Assembly: GCA_020137815.1 (NCBI GenBank)
Contig: CM035357.1
Location: forward strand, 6,031,116 to 6,061,115
Direction: 5' to 3'
DNA from: Hormiphora californensis
Taxonomy: Eukaryota; Ctenophora; Tentaculata; Cydippida; Pleurobrachiidae
Length of the DNA stretch: 30,000 nucleotides
In this document: one piece after another, positions 20,810-29,205 of the stretch
How positions within the stretch are numbered: the stretch's first letter is position 1
Layout: each line of letters begins with the position of its first letter
Notes under the pieces: model-generated
What the model was told of the DNA's origin: nothing
What the model saw: the letters and a program-made list of their open reading frames with translations, nothing else
The model's database searches: none
Position numbers and translations under genes: made by a program

Positions 20810-20964
20810 TTAGCAGGGATTTAGGAGTAGTTGTGAAAGGGGGATTAGTAGGAGTAGTAGGTGGTTAAATGAAGGAGCAGGGCATCCTGCGCTGGCAGCA
20901 GGGATAACGGTTGTGGTTGTATTATAGTTTGAACACAGGTCACCGCTGCAACTCAATCCGTGGC
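20810..20964 (-). CDS. LU gene exon 4: last cysteines and GPI tail
   Basis: Acceptor GGCTCCCCCTGCAG, two bases completing a Cys codon split with exon 3, then 50 codons and TAA (20812-20810). Encodes HGLSCSGDLCSNYN, a Thr/Pro/Ala spacer and the hydrophobic tail. It lies about 5.3 kb from exon 3 because a LINE and a nested element fill intron 3; without them the intron would be only a few hundred bases. Confidence 0.88.
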
Positions 20965-23900
20965 CTGCAGGGGGAGCCAATGGAGATTATATACAATCGA
21001 ACCGTTCGTCCTGTTTTTATTAAAGGCGCGGGAATCACGGAGACAGAATAATAATAATAATAATAAAGATTTTGGCCACACGGCCAACTCGAAATTCACT
21101 CTACGCAAATTACGTCTAAACTCACTTCCATTTCCCACAATAGTAATTAAAAATATACAGGGGGGGGGGCATGTTAATTGTTAATAAATCACCTCTTTTT
21201 TCCGATTTTGTTAATTAACGTTAATTAACAAAATTAACAAAATTAACAAATGCTAAAAGACTGTTCTTATTGGTTGATAATACGACTTTAACTGGTTTAA
21301 TTTTATAGTTTAATGAATTATCTAACACATATATACCCAAACAAGGTCTTTTCCGGTAACCAAAGTCCGACATACAGGTTTTCTGGCTCAAAATCGATAA
21401 AATTCCAAAAGTTACAAATACTTCAATTTAGCGTATAAAATCTCACTTAAACGTAATTTTTAAATTGGTAATCGATTCTTTGGACTTAATAAGATAATGT
21501 ACAACGTTTCTGTTGAAAAAAGAAATAAAATTTTCCCAAAATCAATTTTTTGGTCAAGGATTGAAAATTTGCTTCGCTACAAATCCTTGTGTTTTTTTAG
21601 AAAAATTGATTTTTGGGATATTTTTCGTTTTAAGGTAAATTCATGAGTCTTATTTAGTTTTTAGGGTGCGAAAATGTGGATTAGGGTCATTTGACTTCAA
21701 TTGCGGTTTAGTTTGGCTAGTATTTATTAACATTTACAAAATGTAATAAATCGCTGTAGAAAAGCCGTAGTAGAGGTAGTAGGGGTATGTAAATCGTACA
21801 GAATGAACAGCTTTGCTCGCAAAACAAGTGTTAAATACTAAAAATACGTGCTAAAGGGGATTTAGATGGCATAAATGGCATTTGTTAACGTTTGTTAACT
21901 TTTTGTTAATTTTGTTAATAAATCACCTGTTTTCTCGATGTTAATATTAACAAAGTTAACAAAATTAACATGTCCCCCCCCCCAATATACATTGAAATGT
22001 GCATCAGGCACATGCATTGACCATTAAAACAGTTCGGTTCTCTAAAACATGTTGGTGTTTATTCCCTTAAATTTGGCTAGCGACGGATTAGCAGACATGT
22101 ACTTAGCATACGAATCATGATTACAATTATTATTAATTTTTGCAATCAGGATTTCGCTCAGCTCCCAGAAATGCCCCAGAGACGGTGCTCCACTCGCAAT
22201 TGTACTAGCCTTGTACTGCTCCAGGCGTGATTTGAAAGCATCCACACTGCTTGCTTCCTTCACATTAGCTGGAATCTTATTCCAGTAGTTTGCTACTCGA
22301 TTGGATAGAACTCCATCCCCACGCCCGTCCTTCAGAATCTTTGTACCACTGCGTGAAACTCTGAATAGATCTTTTCCGTAGTCCACTTTGCCAGATGTTA
22401 TCTTGAACGTCTCAATGAGATCACCTCTCATGCGACGCTCAAGTAGTGTGGTGAGTTGAAGAATTCTCAGTCTTTCGCTGTAGGGAAGTAATCCAATCCC
22501 GTCAATTAGCCGTGTGAAAGAACGCTGTACATCCTCGATCTTCATAATTAGCTTCCAGTATCCGTGGGCTACAGGTGGGTTCCATACTTGGACAGCATAT
22601 TCAATATGAGGTCTTACTAGAGTCCTGTAGACATTCAGCATAACAAATTTGTTCCGGCAAATGAGACTTCTGGTGATCCAGGAAATGACTGATTTTGCCT
22701 TGGATACTGCCTTCTCGATACATGTTGTCCAGTTCAGGTCTGAGCTGGTAAGTACTCCTAAGTCCTTCTCAGCACTTACTTCCGGTAGTTGGCAACCATT
22801 CATGAAGTACGCGTTTTTCGGGTTGTCTTTACCAATGTGCAACACCTTGCATTTCCCATCATTCACATTGAAACGAAGGAGCCAGTCCTGTTCCCACTTG
22901 TTCAGCTTGTCGATGTCCTCTTGTGCAGTGTGGTATTGATCAGAGCTGGTGACCAACTTCAGATCATCTGCAAATAGTGATACAAAGCTCCTGAGACCGC
23001 ATGGCAGATCATTGATAAACAACAGGAATAACAGGGGTCCGAGGACCGTGCCCTGGGGCACTCCTGAAGTAACATTGAACCAGTTGGAGAAGGTGGCTCC
23101 GACTCTTACTCTGAATGATCTGTTTGACAAGAAGTCCTCAACGATTTCAAGAGCCTTCCCATTTACTCCGTAAGCTTCCAGTTTCTTCAGTAGCCTTTTG
23201 TGAGGTACCGAGTCGAAAGCCTTCTGGAAATCAAGATACAGGATATCCGCAGATCCAGATCCATTGGTAAGAATTTCATTTACAGTGTCGATGCACTCCA
23301 GCAAGTTGGACACACATGATTTACCGGGTAGAAAACCATGTTGCTCCTTCACAATCATCGGAGTTACAAATCCCAGGATGTGATTCCGCAGGACCTTCTC
23401 GAAAATCTTAGACAGGATACATGTGAGGCTGATAGGCCGGTAGTTACTGGCTTTCGATTTGTCTCCTTTCTTGTGTAGAGATGTTATGTTAGCCTGCTTC
23501 CATACCTCGCGCAGTTTCCCTGTGTCATAACATGTTTGAAACAGATGGGTCACACTCCTTACAAAATCAGTGTTATTTGCTAGTGTCTTCAGAAGTTTTG
23601 GGTGGATGTCATCTGGCCCAACGGATTTCCAAATGTTGACCTTCGATAGCAGCTTCTGTATTTCCCCAGTACTGAATACAAGATCCGGAATTTTACCCTG
23701 ATCATTGAGACCCGCCTCGAAGGCGGGCATGTGGGCTGTGTCTTCCTGGACAAAGGTACTCTCGAAGAAAGACCCTAGTTCGTTTGCGACGTCTTTTGCA
23801 GATGTCAGAGTAACACCGTTTTCACTTCTCAGACCGGATATTGCTGCTTTAATCTTCCGCTTGGAGTTCATATAGCTATAAAAAGCTTTAGGGTTATCCT

Positions 23901-26900
23901 TCAACTGTGATGCCGCGGAGTTTTCAAACCGTATCATCGCCTGCTTTTGGCACCTGTCAAACACACCCTGCTTGCTAAGGGCTATGCTAAGATTGCGATG
24001 TGTTGGAAAGTTGTCAAACTCAGCCCAGTGTTTCTCTTTCTGCTTCCTGGCCTTCTCAAGGCAAGGGCGGTCCCACACGGATTTTGTTTTCACTGCACCC
24101 GTGTGAGATACACGGATCTTGCTGATAGGTACCAGGTCAACAATCTTCATAGCATTGGCATGCATGCTCTTCCATAGAATATCCACTGAGTCTGAACTGC
24201 ACTCCCATTGTAGATTGTGATTAGCAGCTATGATCTTTTCCGGGGACATTTTTGACCAGTTCCGCTTCTCATGAGGCATGTACTCCGAGTTGTTGGATAT
24301 GCGCCAGGAGCTAATAATTCCGACATGGTCTGATTTTCCCAGAGGTGCGGTCACATGTACATCAGCAAAGATGTTGTTGTCTAACGTTAGGACATTGTCA
24401 AGTGTTGCTGCCTGTAGTTCATTTAAAACTTGACGCCTGCGAGTTTTAACACCATCGCCGATAACCCAGGTGAGATCATGTTGCACGAAGAAATCTAGAA
24501 ACAATTGCTGAATTATATACTTTTGATTAGAGGTATTAAACGGACATGCGACTACACCTACATCCCACAAAACATCAGGGAGGTTGAAGTCCCCCATCAT
24601 AATAATTTCATGTTCAGCAGACATCTGTTTTACTGCCACAGATAAGCTATCTAACATACATTTATTTTCAATTAGGGACAGTGAAGGTGCACGGTATACA
24701 ATGAATAGCACAATGGAAATTGTATCAAACATTATTTTGACGCAAGCACATTCAGGGACATTGATTATTATTTCGTGACACTGAATCGAATCATGAATAT
24801 AAAGACACGAACCGCCTCCTTTACTTTGCCTATCTACTCTGAATAGCTTAAAATTAGCAATAGACACTTCAGCGTCTACAATCTCGTCACTGAACATAGT
24901 TTCCGTTACACCAAGAACCTTGCAGTCATTGAGTTTAGCCGTGAGTTCTAACTCATGTATTTTATTTTTTAAGTCGTTGGTATTTGTGTAATATATCTTG
25001 AGATGACTGTCAATATTAGCAGTTGAGTGCATTAAAGTCCTTACGTCACAACGATGGTGGAGTTTCCCGAATCTGGTGCGGTACCCCCATCTTCTCTTCT
25101 CCTGGCCCGATCCTTCCTCTTCGCCCTTGCCCGCCAGTTTGCCTTCCTTTCCGCCCGAGTCAGGTCGGGGTTCACCCAGTAAATCACTCCATCAACAATT
25201 AGTCTATCTCCGTTACCATATTTGTGCTTAGACTTGGCTAGCTCAGGAGTCTCCAAGATAACAATTAGGGGTCGTGGTCCCTCTTTATCCTTGTTTGAGC
25301 CTGTCCCGATCGGGGGACCAGCTCGGTAGCAAGTTAGTACCTGGTTTCTCCGTATCTGCAGTAATTCACTGGTAAACACTGCATCAGCTTCCTCCCTATC
25401 CTTGGATTCAGGAAGAGAACTTTCAGGAATGTTGACAATTGTCACGTTCCGGACTCTCCTCTCTTTTTCAAACTGATCGTCCTCTTGTCGGGCTGTAGTC
25501 TTAGCGACAATTTCGTTCTGGCTCTCCTGCAGGGCAGAAGATAGACTTTCGTCAAAACACTTCTTTGTTTCCTTTTTGATGATGTTCTGGGAGTTATTAA
25601 CAACCTCAGCAAATGTCTTCTTCATTTTATCGGTGTTCACGATCTTGTTCACAGCTTCAGTCATGACCTCCTTCAGGTTGTCCTTTACTACATCCTTGAT
25701 CTCCTTCTTCATGGTAACATCAACTTGAGAATGGGCTGGATCAGGGAGGTCCCGCTTGAATTCGGTCAGGATTTCCTGGACCTTATCAGTTACCTTGCTG
25801 TAGTCTGTTAACTTCTCATTCACCTTCCAAAGATCTGCATTCTTCGCTGTCAAGACACTTACCTCTCCATTCAAGTCTGTATTTTCTTTCTGCAGTTTAG
25901 CAATGCCCTCACTCCCCTGCAAAACACGCTGGATTGCTGGCAGATCTCTGTCGAGCACCCCTGTCACCCATTCCATGAGCTTCTTGTACTCCTTGATGGT
26001 ATCCTCTTTACTTTTTCCGGATGACTGGATCACCTTGTCAATTTGCGCTTTAATTTTAGTTAAACTCGTGTATCCCGTATTCGCAGCATTAAGCAGAGTA
26101 CGGGACATACCCAAGGTATAAGGTTACAGCAACTGTTAAAAGCACTGGACAAGCACAAGAGAAAATGTTTTGAGAGAACTGAGCACAAGAGAAAATGTTT
26201 TGAGAGAACGAATCAAATAGACCAAAAAGAAAAGTTTGAATCATGATTCTTACTATAACTCAGGAAACTTACATTCAAGATAGTCCGCCCCGTCGAATAT
26301 CATTCTAAGGCTAACACAAACTTCATTTATTGTCTTGCCCTCTGGTATGCATCCCCTCTGTAACATTTCTGTAGGCTCGTCATCTATCCAAACCCTGAAA
26401 GAGATGATTGGTTTCAATCGGGACTGTACTGTACTGTACTGTACTGTACTGTACTGTACTGTACTGTACTGTACTGTACTGTACTGTACTGTACTGTACT
26501 GTACTGTACTGTACTGTACTGTACTGTACTGTACTGTACTGTACTGTACTGTACTGTACTGTACTGTACTGTACTGTAGTGTACTGGACTGGGCAAGTGG
26601 CAATATATATCATGTGATTGGGCAGCATCTTGTGTCTCACAAAACTCCGGACCTGAAATTCAGCTACAATACTAATTTGACAATTGGGTCGTGTTTCTTA
26701 CGTTACGTTTAGTTCCCCACATTGGTCCTCGCAGTCCAATCTGTTATTTTCATCCTCACACGCTGGCACTGGGGGGGGGGAGACAATTAATTAATTAACT
26801 AACAATTAATTAATAATTAGCTAGGAAACAATTTCGATATTGAATCTGCCCTCTCAATCCAGTAAGAAGTTTCCCTTCCCTGACACTTACAAGAGTCTAC

Positions 26901-27218
26901 CAGGGTGGCATCCCTTCCCTGACACTTACAATAGTCTACCAGGGTGGCATCCATCCCTGACACTTACAAGAGTCTACCAGGGTGGCATCCCTTCCCTGAC
27001 ACTTACAATAGTCTACCAGGGTGGCATCCATCCCTGACACTTACAAGAGTCTACTAGGGTGGCATCCATCCCTGACACTTACAAGAGTCTACTAGGGTGG
27101 CATCCATCCCGAAATCCTGGAGGGAGATAGGTCCATCGATAGTGAGACACTCGTGACATAGCAGGGCCAGGATGGTTGTAGATTGGACCACAATCAGCAC
27201 CAACCACCTCAGTAGCAT
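20810..27218 (-). CDS. Ly6/uPAR (LU-domain) GPI-anchored protein gene, four exons
   Basis: Spliced from 27218-27083, 26768-26702, 26394-26273 and 20964-20810; phases 1, 2 and 1 match at all three junctions, giving 159 residues. A hydrophobic signal peptide (residues 1-20, LRWLVLIVV core) leads straight into CHEC (Cys21, Cys24). Ten cysteines (21, 24, 49, 58, 62, 83, 94, 109, 114, 119) follow the LU pattern, including GC at 82-83 and DLCSN at 117-121 in place of the usual DxCN. NVT (66-68) and NTT (123-125) are possible glycosylation sites. The tail (HLLLLLIPLSQLLL) fits a GPI signal, with the cut probably near 133-135. Family members are small surface proteins that modulate receptors or complement; the ligand here is unknown. 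It is likely nested antisense in an intron of the plus-strand gene. Confidence 0.88.
21160..21983. mobile_element. 824-bp TIR element with 8-bp TSD nested in the LINE 3' region
   Basis: Both ends begin with a ten-base G run followed by (A)CATGTTAATT in inverted orientation, and both sides carry AATATACA (21152-21159 and 21984-21991). The subterminal regions are rich in GTTAAT/ATTAAC palindromes and share AATAAATCACCT. The centre (21534-21618) is a large imperfect palindrome (CCCAAAATCAATTTTT against AAAAATTGATTTTTGGG, with AAGGATT..AATCCTT inside). There is no coding sequence. The superfamily is unknown. Confidence 0.85.
22042..25032 (-). CDS. LINE ORF2 protein (APE endonuclease and reverse transcriptase)
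   Basis: 996 residues, uninterrupted. An apurinic-type endonuclease fills about residues 10-240: TNTNDLKNK, TETM (Glu44), GGGSCLYI, GDFNLP (147-152) and SDH (234-236). The reverse transcriptase follows: SNYRPISLT (529-537), DFQKAFD (601-607), SGVPQGTVLGPLLF (656-669) and the catalytic FADD (687-690). A C-terminal region of about 200 residues has the usual thumb-like LVRPHIEYAVQVWNP motif. The order and motifs fit the CR1/L2/Jockey group. With both ORFs intact it is a recent insertion and may be active. Confidence 0.95.
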   Translation of the reverse strand: MHSTANIDSHLKIYYTNTNDLKNKIHELELTAKLNDCKVLGVTETMFSDEIVDAEVSIANFKLFRVDRQSKGGGSCLYIHDSIQCHEIIINVPECACVKIMFDTISIVLFIVYRAPSLSLIENKCMLDSLSVAVKQMSAEHEIIMMGDFNLPDVLWDVGVVACPFNTSNQKYIIQQLFLDFFVQHDLTWVIGDGVKTRRRQVLNELQAATLDNVLTLDNNIFADVHVTAPLGKSDHVGIISSWRISNNSEYMPHEKRNWSKMSPEKIIAANHNLQWECSSDSVDILWKSMHANAMKIVDLVPISKIRVSHTGAVKTKSVWDRPCLEKARKQKEKHWAEFDNFPTHRNLSIALSKQGVFDRCQKQAMIRFENSAASQLKDNPKAFYSYMNSKRKIKAAISGLRSENGVTLTSAKDVANELGSFFESTFVQEDTAHMPAFEAGLNDQGKIPDLVFSTGEIQKLLSKVNIWKSVGPDDIHPKLLKTLANNTDFVRSVTHLFQTCYDTGKLREVWKQANITSLHKKGDKSKASNYRPISLTCILSKIFEKVLRNHILGFVTPMIVKEQHGFLPGKSCVSNLLECIDTVNEILTNGSGSADILYLDFQKAFDSVPHKRLLKKLEAYGVNGKALEIVEDFLSNRSFRVRVGATFSNWFNVTSGVPQGTVLGPLLFLLFINDLPCGLRSFVSLFADDLKLVTSSDQYHTAQEDIDKLNKWEQDWLLRFNVNDGKCKVLHIGKDNPKNAYFMNGCQLPEVSAEKDLGVLTSSDLNWTTCIEKAVSKAKSVISWITRSLICRNKFVMLNVYRTLVRPHIEYAVQVWNPPVAHGYWKLIMKIEDVQRSFTRLIDGIGLLPYSERLRILQLTTLLERRMRGDLIETFKITSGKVDYGKDLFRVSRSGTKILKDGRGDGVLSNRVANYWNKIPANVKEASSVDAFKSRLEQYKASTIASGAPSLGHFWELSEILIAKINNNCNHDSYAKYMSANPSLAKFKGINTNMF
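25041..26114 (-). CDS. LINE ORF1 protein (coiled coil plus RRM-like domain)
   Basis: 357 residues, uninterrupted. Residues about 1-200 are Lys/Glu/Asp-rich and helical (coiled coil for trimer or multimer formation). About 220-330 resemble the RRM and C-terminal domain of non-LTR ORF1 proteins: RRVRNVTIVNIPES, then LTCYRAGPP, GPRPLIVILETPE and VNPDLTRAERKANWRARAKR. The C-terminus is basic and disordered. These proteins bind the element RNA as a chaperone. The stop is eight bases before the ORF2 start, an arrangement that suggests reinitiation. Confidence 0.88.
   Translation of the reverse strand: MGMSRTLLNAANTGYTSLTKIKAQIDKVIQSSGKSKEDTIKEYKKLMEWVTGVLDRDLPAIQRVLQGSEGIAKLQKENTDLNGEVSVLTAKNADLWKVNEKLTDYSKVTDKVQEILTEFKRDLPDPAHSQVDVTMKKEIKDVVKDNLKEVMTEAVNKIVNTDKMKKTFAEVVNNSQNIIKKETKKCFDESLSSALQESQNEIVAKTTARQEDDQFEKERRVRNVTIVNIPESSLPESKDREEADAVFTSELLQIRRNQVLTCYRAGPPIGTGSNKDKEGPRPLIVILETPELAKSKHKYGNGDRLIVDGVIYWVNPDLTRAERKANWRARAKRKDRARRREDGGTAPDSGNSTIVVT
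26273..26394 (-). CDS. LU gene exon 3
   Basis: 122 bases, acceptor TCATCTCTTTCAG, donor GAAT|GTAAGT; phase 2 in, phase 1 out. Encodes VWIDDEPTEMLQRGC and INEVCVSLRMIFDGADYLE. The GC pair at residues 82-83 is typical of the third loop of LU domains. Confidence 0.87.
26423..26577. repeat. (ACTGT)n pentanucleotide array
   Basis: About 31 perfect copies, followed by a few imperfect ones to about 26590. It fills half of intron 2 of the LU gene; on the transcript strand it reads (ACAGT)n. Confidence 0.97.
26702..26768 (-). CDS. LU gene exon 2
   Basis: 67 bases. The acceptor is an unusual pure C10 run followed by AG (minus strand CCCCCCAG|TGCC; the G run at 26771-26780 on the plus strand). Phase 1 in, phase 2 out. 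Encodes PACEDENNRLDCEDQCGELN with three cysteines. Donor AAC|GTAAGA. Confidence 0.87.
26872..27111 (-). repeat. 38/39-bp minisatellite repeating the LU gene 5' splice site
   Basis: Six units alternating 38 and 39 bases, each with GACACTTACAA..AGTCTAC..AGGGTGGCATCC on the plus strand. On the gene strand every unit contains CTCTTGTAAGT or CTATTGTAAGT, a consensus 5' splice site. These lie at 27082, 27044, 27006, 26967, 26929 and 26890. The first one is the exon 1 donor. Confidence 0.93.
27083..27218 (-). CDS. LU gene exon 1: signal peptide and CxxC
   Basis: ATG at 27218-27216 (minus), 45 codons plus one base, donor CTCTT|GTAAGT. Encodes the signal peptide and CHECLTIDG. The last eight or nine residues (GMDATLVDS) are encoded by the first unit of the 38/39-base minisatellite, so the exon end is itself part of the array. 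Reading past the donor meets a stop within one unit. Confidence 0.88.
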
Positions 27219-27943
27219 AACTATATCTATCTGGTGTATCGGGACAAGTGTGATTCAGTTCTGATGAAATACAATTTGTATTGAAACATGTGTAAACTGT
27301 TGAACTAAAACTTCCTTGTTTTACTTGTATCTATCTGGTATTGTTAGAGAATTATTGATCAGTATAGGGGCAATGTGAGATCTGATACTTTACTGCTAGT
27401 GGTAGAATCAAGAATCCTGACAAAAAGCTTGGTATTTGGACCAATTCAGTTTGTTAGCCGTCACCGGTTTCATCCGATTCAGAGTAAACAGCTGACGACC
27501 ACCGGGAAACAAGAAATAGCACTATGTGTTTGGAGCAGCTGATTACTTGTTCTAAACCTCCTTTACATTTGTGCTTGGTGAAACAGGGTCGAGTAAGGCA
27601 GTAGATTACTATAGAATAGATGAAGACCTTTGTTAGGTACTACAAACTAACATAAGCTGTTGCAATTAATCACAAAAATCGGGCAATAAATCATGGAAGA
27701 AGGGGGAAGAAGTAGCAATTCTGGAGCATGGCTTGTTGACGTAATCGACACTAATACGAGTCACGAGATAGTTACTAATATTGCAGGGAGAGCGTTACTG
27801 CTGCTGAAAAGGGAGAGAGGTTTTAAGGGGGGTGGGGCCTGCAGCAGTAGTGAGATAGAGACATTTAGGGAGGGGGTATAATTTCGATATACTTGGGCTG
27901 AACGTTCAATCAAGCTGGGTAATATAGAGAGGGAGAGAGAGAA

Positions 27944-27974
<31 letters not shown>

Positions 27975-28640
27975 AGGCAGAGATTTCTATTTGGTACTGT
28001 AATAGACTATTGCTAAATAGCTATTACAGTTCCAATAGTGGTGAACAAATATGGCGAAGTAGATCCGAAAAATCTAAATGTGTCTATATAATAACCTTTC
28101 AACTCACTCAATCGCTCAATCTCTCACCCAGTCTCTCTTTCCCTCTATATCCCTCTCCATCTCTCTGTCCCCTGCCTTGTTCCAACCTCTTTAATTTTAC
28201 TGGGGCAACACTATACTACTTAAACAGGCATGTCCATGTCAATTAGTCAAGATGCTCCTAGCCAAAATGTTCTCGACTTCTTCCCCGCCCCTCCTTAAAA
28301 AACTCTAAAAAAGAAAGAGGTTGCCGGGTTATATATAGGCTTGCTTGAAAAGTTCTGCTGTATAGAAAAAAAGAAAATGAAATGAGTTTCACTGCTCTGA
28401 ACCGCTCCCCTTTAACTCATAAAGTGCATTACCTTTTTCATATACTCTGATACACACATGTGACATCTTGGGGTCAATAAAACAATTAAATGTCTGCATT
28501 TTCTCTAGACCTCTCCCATCGCTCTAATGATGGTATTATATAGGATAGGTCTAAATGTAACGAACTCAGGAGCAGCAGGGGGGGGGGGCAGTATTAGCAA
28601 CTATCCATCTCTTTCAAATGTTAATCCAGAGGCCTGACTC
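27219..28640. other. Upstream flank of the LU gene; no firm gene
   Basis: Presumably holds the minus-strand promoter and 5' UTR; no clear TATA. Two copies of TATCTATCTGGT occur (about 27225 and 27330). A GA-rich tract lies at about 27926-27968, and a 12-base G run at 28579-28588. One plus-strand ORF (27693-27881) is listed separately. Confidence 0.5.
27693..27881 (+). CDS. Hypothetical small ORF, divergent from the LU gene
   Basis: 62 codons from ATG in fair context (AATCATGGAAG), 475 bases from the start of the LU gene and pointing away from it. The first part reads as normal protein (NSGAWLVDVIDTNTSHEIV), the second is Gly/Ser-rich. I recognise no family and see no clear partner exon; it could be chance. 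Confidence 0.2.
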   Translation: MEEGGRSSNSGAWLVDVIDTNTSHEIVTNIAGRALLLLKRERGFKGGGACSSSEIETFREGV

Positions 28641-29205
28641 ACTATATAACACCCCTTCAGAATCCCTCTCGGCCCTCACTACATAACACCCCTTCAGAAT
28701 CCCTCTCGGCCCTTACTACATAACACCCCTTCAGAATCCCTCTCGGCCCTCACTACATAACACCCCTTCAGAATCCCTCTCGGCCCTTACTACATAACAC
28801 CCCTTCAGAATCCCTCTCGGCCCTTACTATATAACACCCCTTCAGAATCCCTCTCGGCCCTTACTATATAACACCCCTTCAGAATCCCTCTCGGCCCTTA
28901 CTATATAACACCCCTTCAGAATCCCTCTCGGCCCTTACTATATAACACCCCTTCAGAATCCCTCTCGGCCCTTACTACATAACACCCCTTCAGAATCCCT
29001 CTCGGCCCTTACTACATAACACCCCTTCAGAATCCCTCTCGGCCCTTACTATATAACACCCCTTCAGAATCCCTCTCGGCCCTTACTATATAACACCCCT
29101 TCAGAATCCCTCTCGGCCCTTACTATATAACACCCCTTCAGAATCCCTCTCGGCCCTTACTATATAACACCCCTTCAGAATCCCTCTCGGCCCTTACTAT
29201 ATAAC
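28641..29205. repeat. 37-bp minisatellite, 15 copies
   Basis: Exactly fifteen units of 37 bases (28641-29195) plus ten bases. Units contain ACACCCCTTCAGAATCCC and CTCTCGGCCCTT. The only variation is TATATAAC versus TACATAAC and CCTCAC versus CCTTAC, and neighbouring units share variants in blocks. It is cut on the right by the element at 29206. Confidence 0.97.

Larger units (their letters stand above)
21047..26230 (-). mobile_element. Full-length CR1/Jockey-like LINE in intron 3 of the LU gene
   Basis: Minus-strand order: a short 5' region with a 30-base tandem duplication (26153-26210), ORF1 (26114-25041), eight bases, ORF2 (25032-22042), a 3' region with a hairpin (ATGTGCCTGATGCACAT around 22007), an inserted 824-base element (21160-21983), the rest of the 3' region with a second hairpin (GGCCGTGTGGCC, 21085-21074), and a TTATTATT tail (21066-21047). 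Both ORFs are open. The ends are inferred: the 5' end must lie before the exon 3 donor at 26272, and I could not find a target duplication. Same strand as the LU gene. Confidence 0.8.

Noticed and set aside
20953-21138. Minus-strand 61-residue ORF
   Set aside because: It spans the LINE tail, the target flank and the acceptor of LU exon 4; the LU frame explains the coding part.
26253-26640. Long ORFs of repeated TVQYS or VLYC on both strands
   Set aside because: Produced by the ACTGT array; only 26273-26394 on the minus strand is taken as a real exon.
26840-27037. Plus-strand ORF with repeated SLPGWHPFPDTY
   Set aside because: A translation of the minisatellite in LU intron 1 on the wrong strand.
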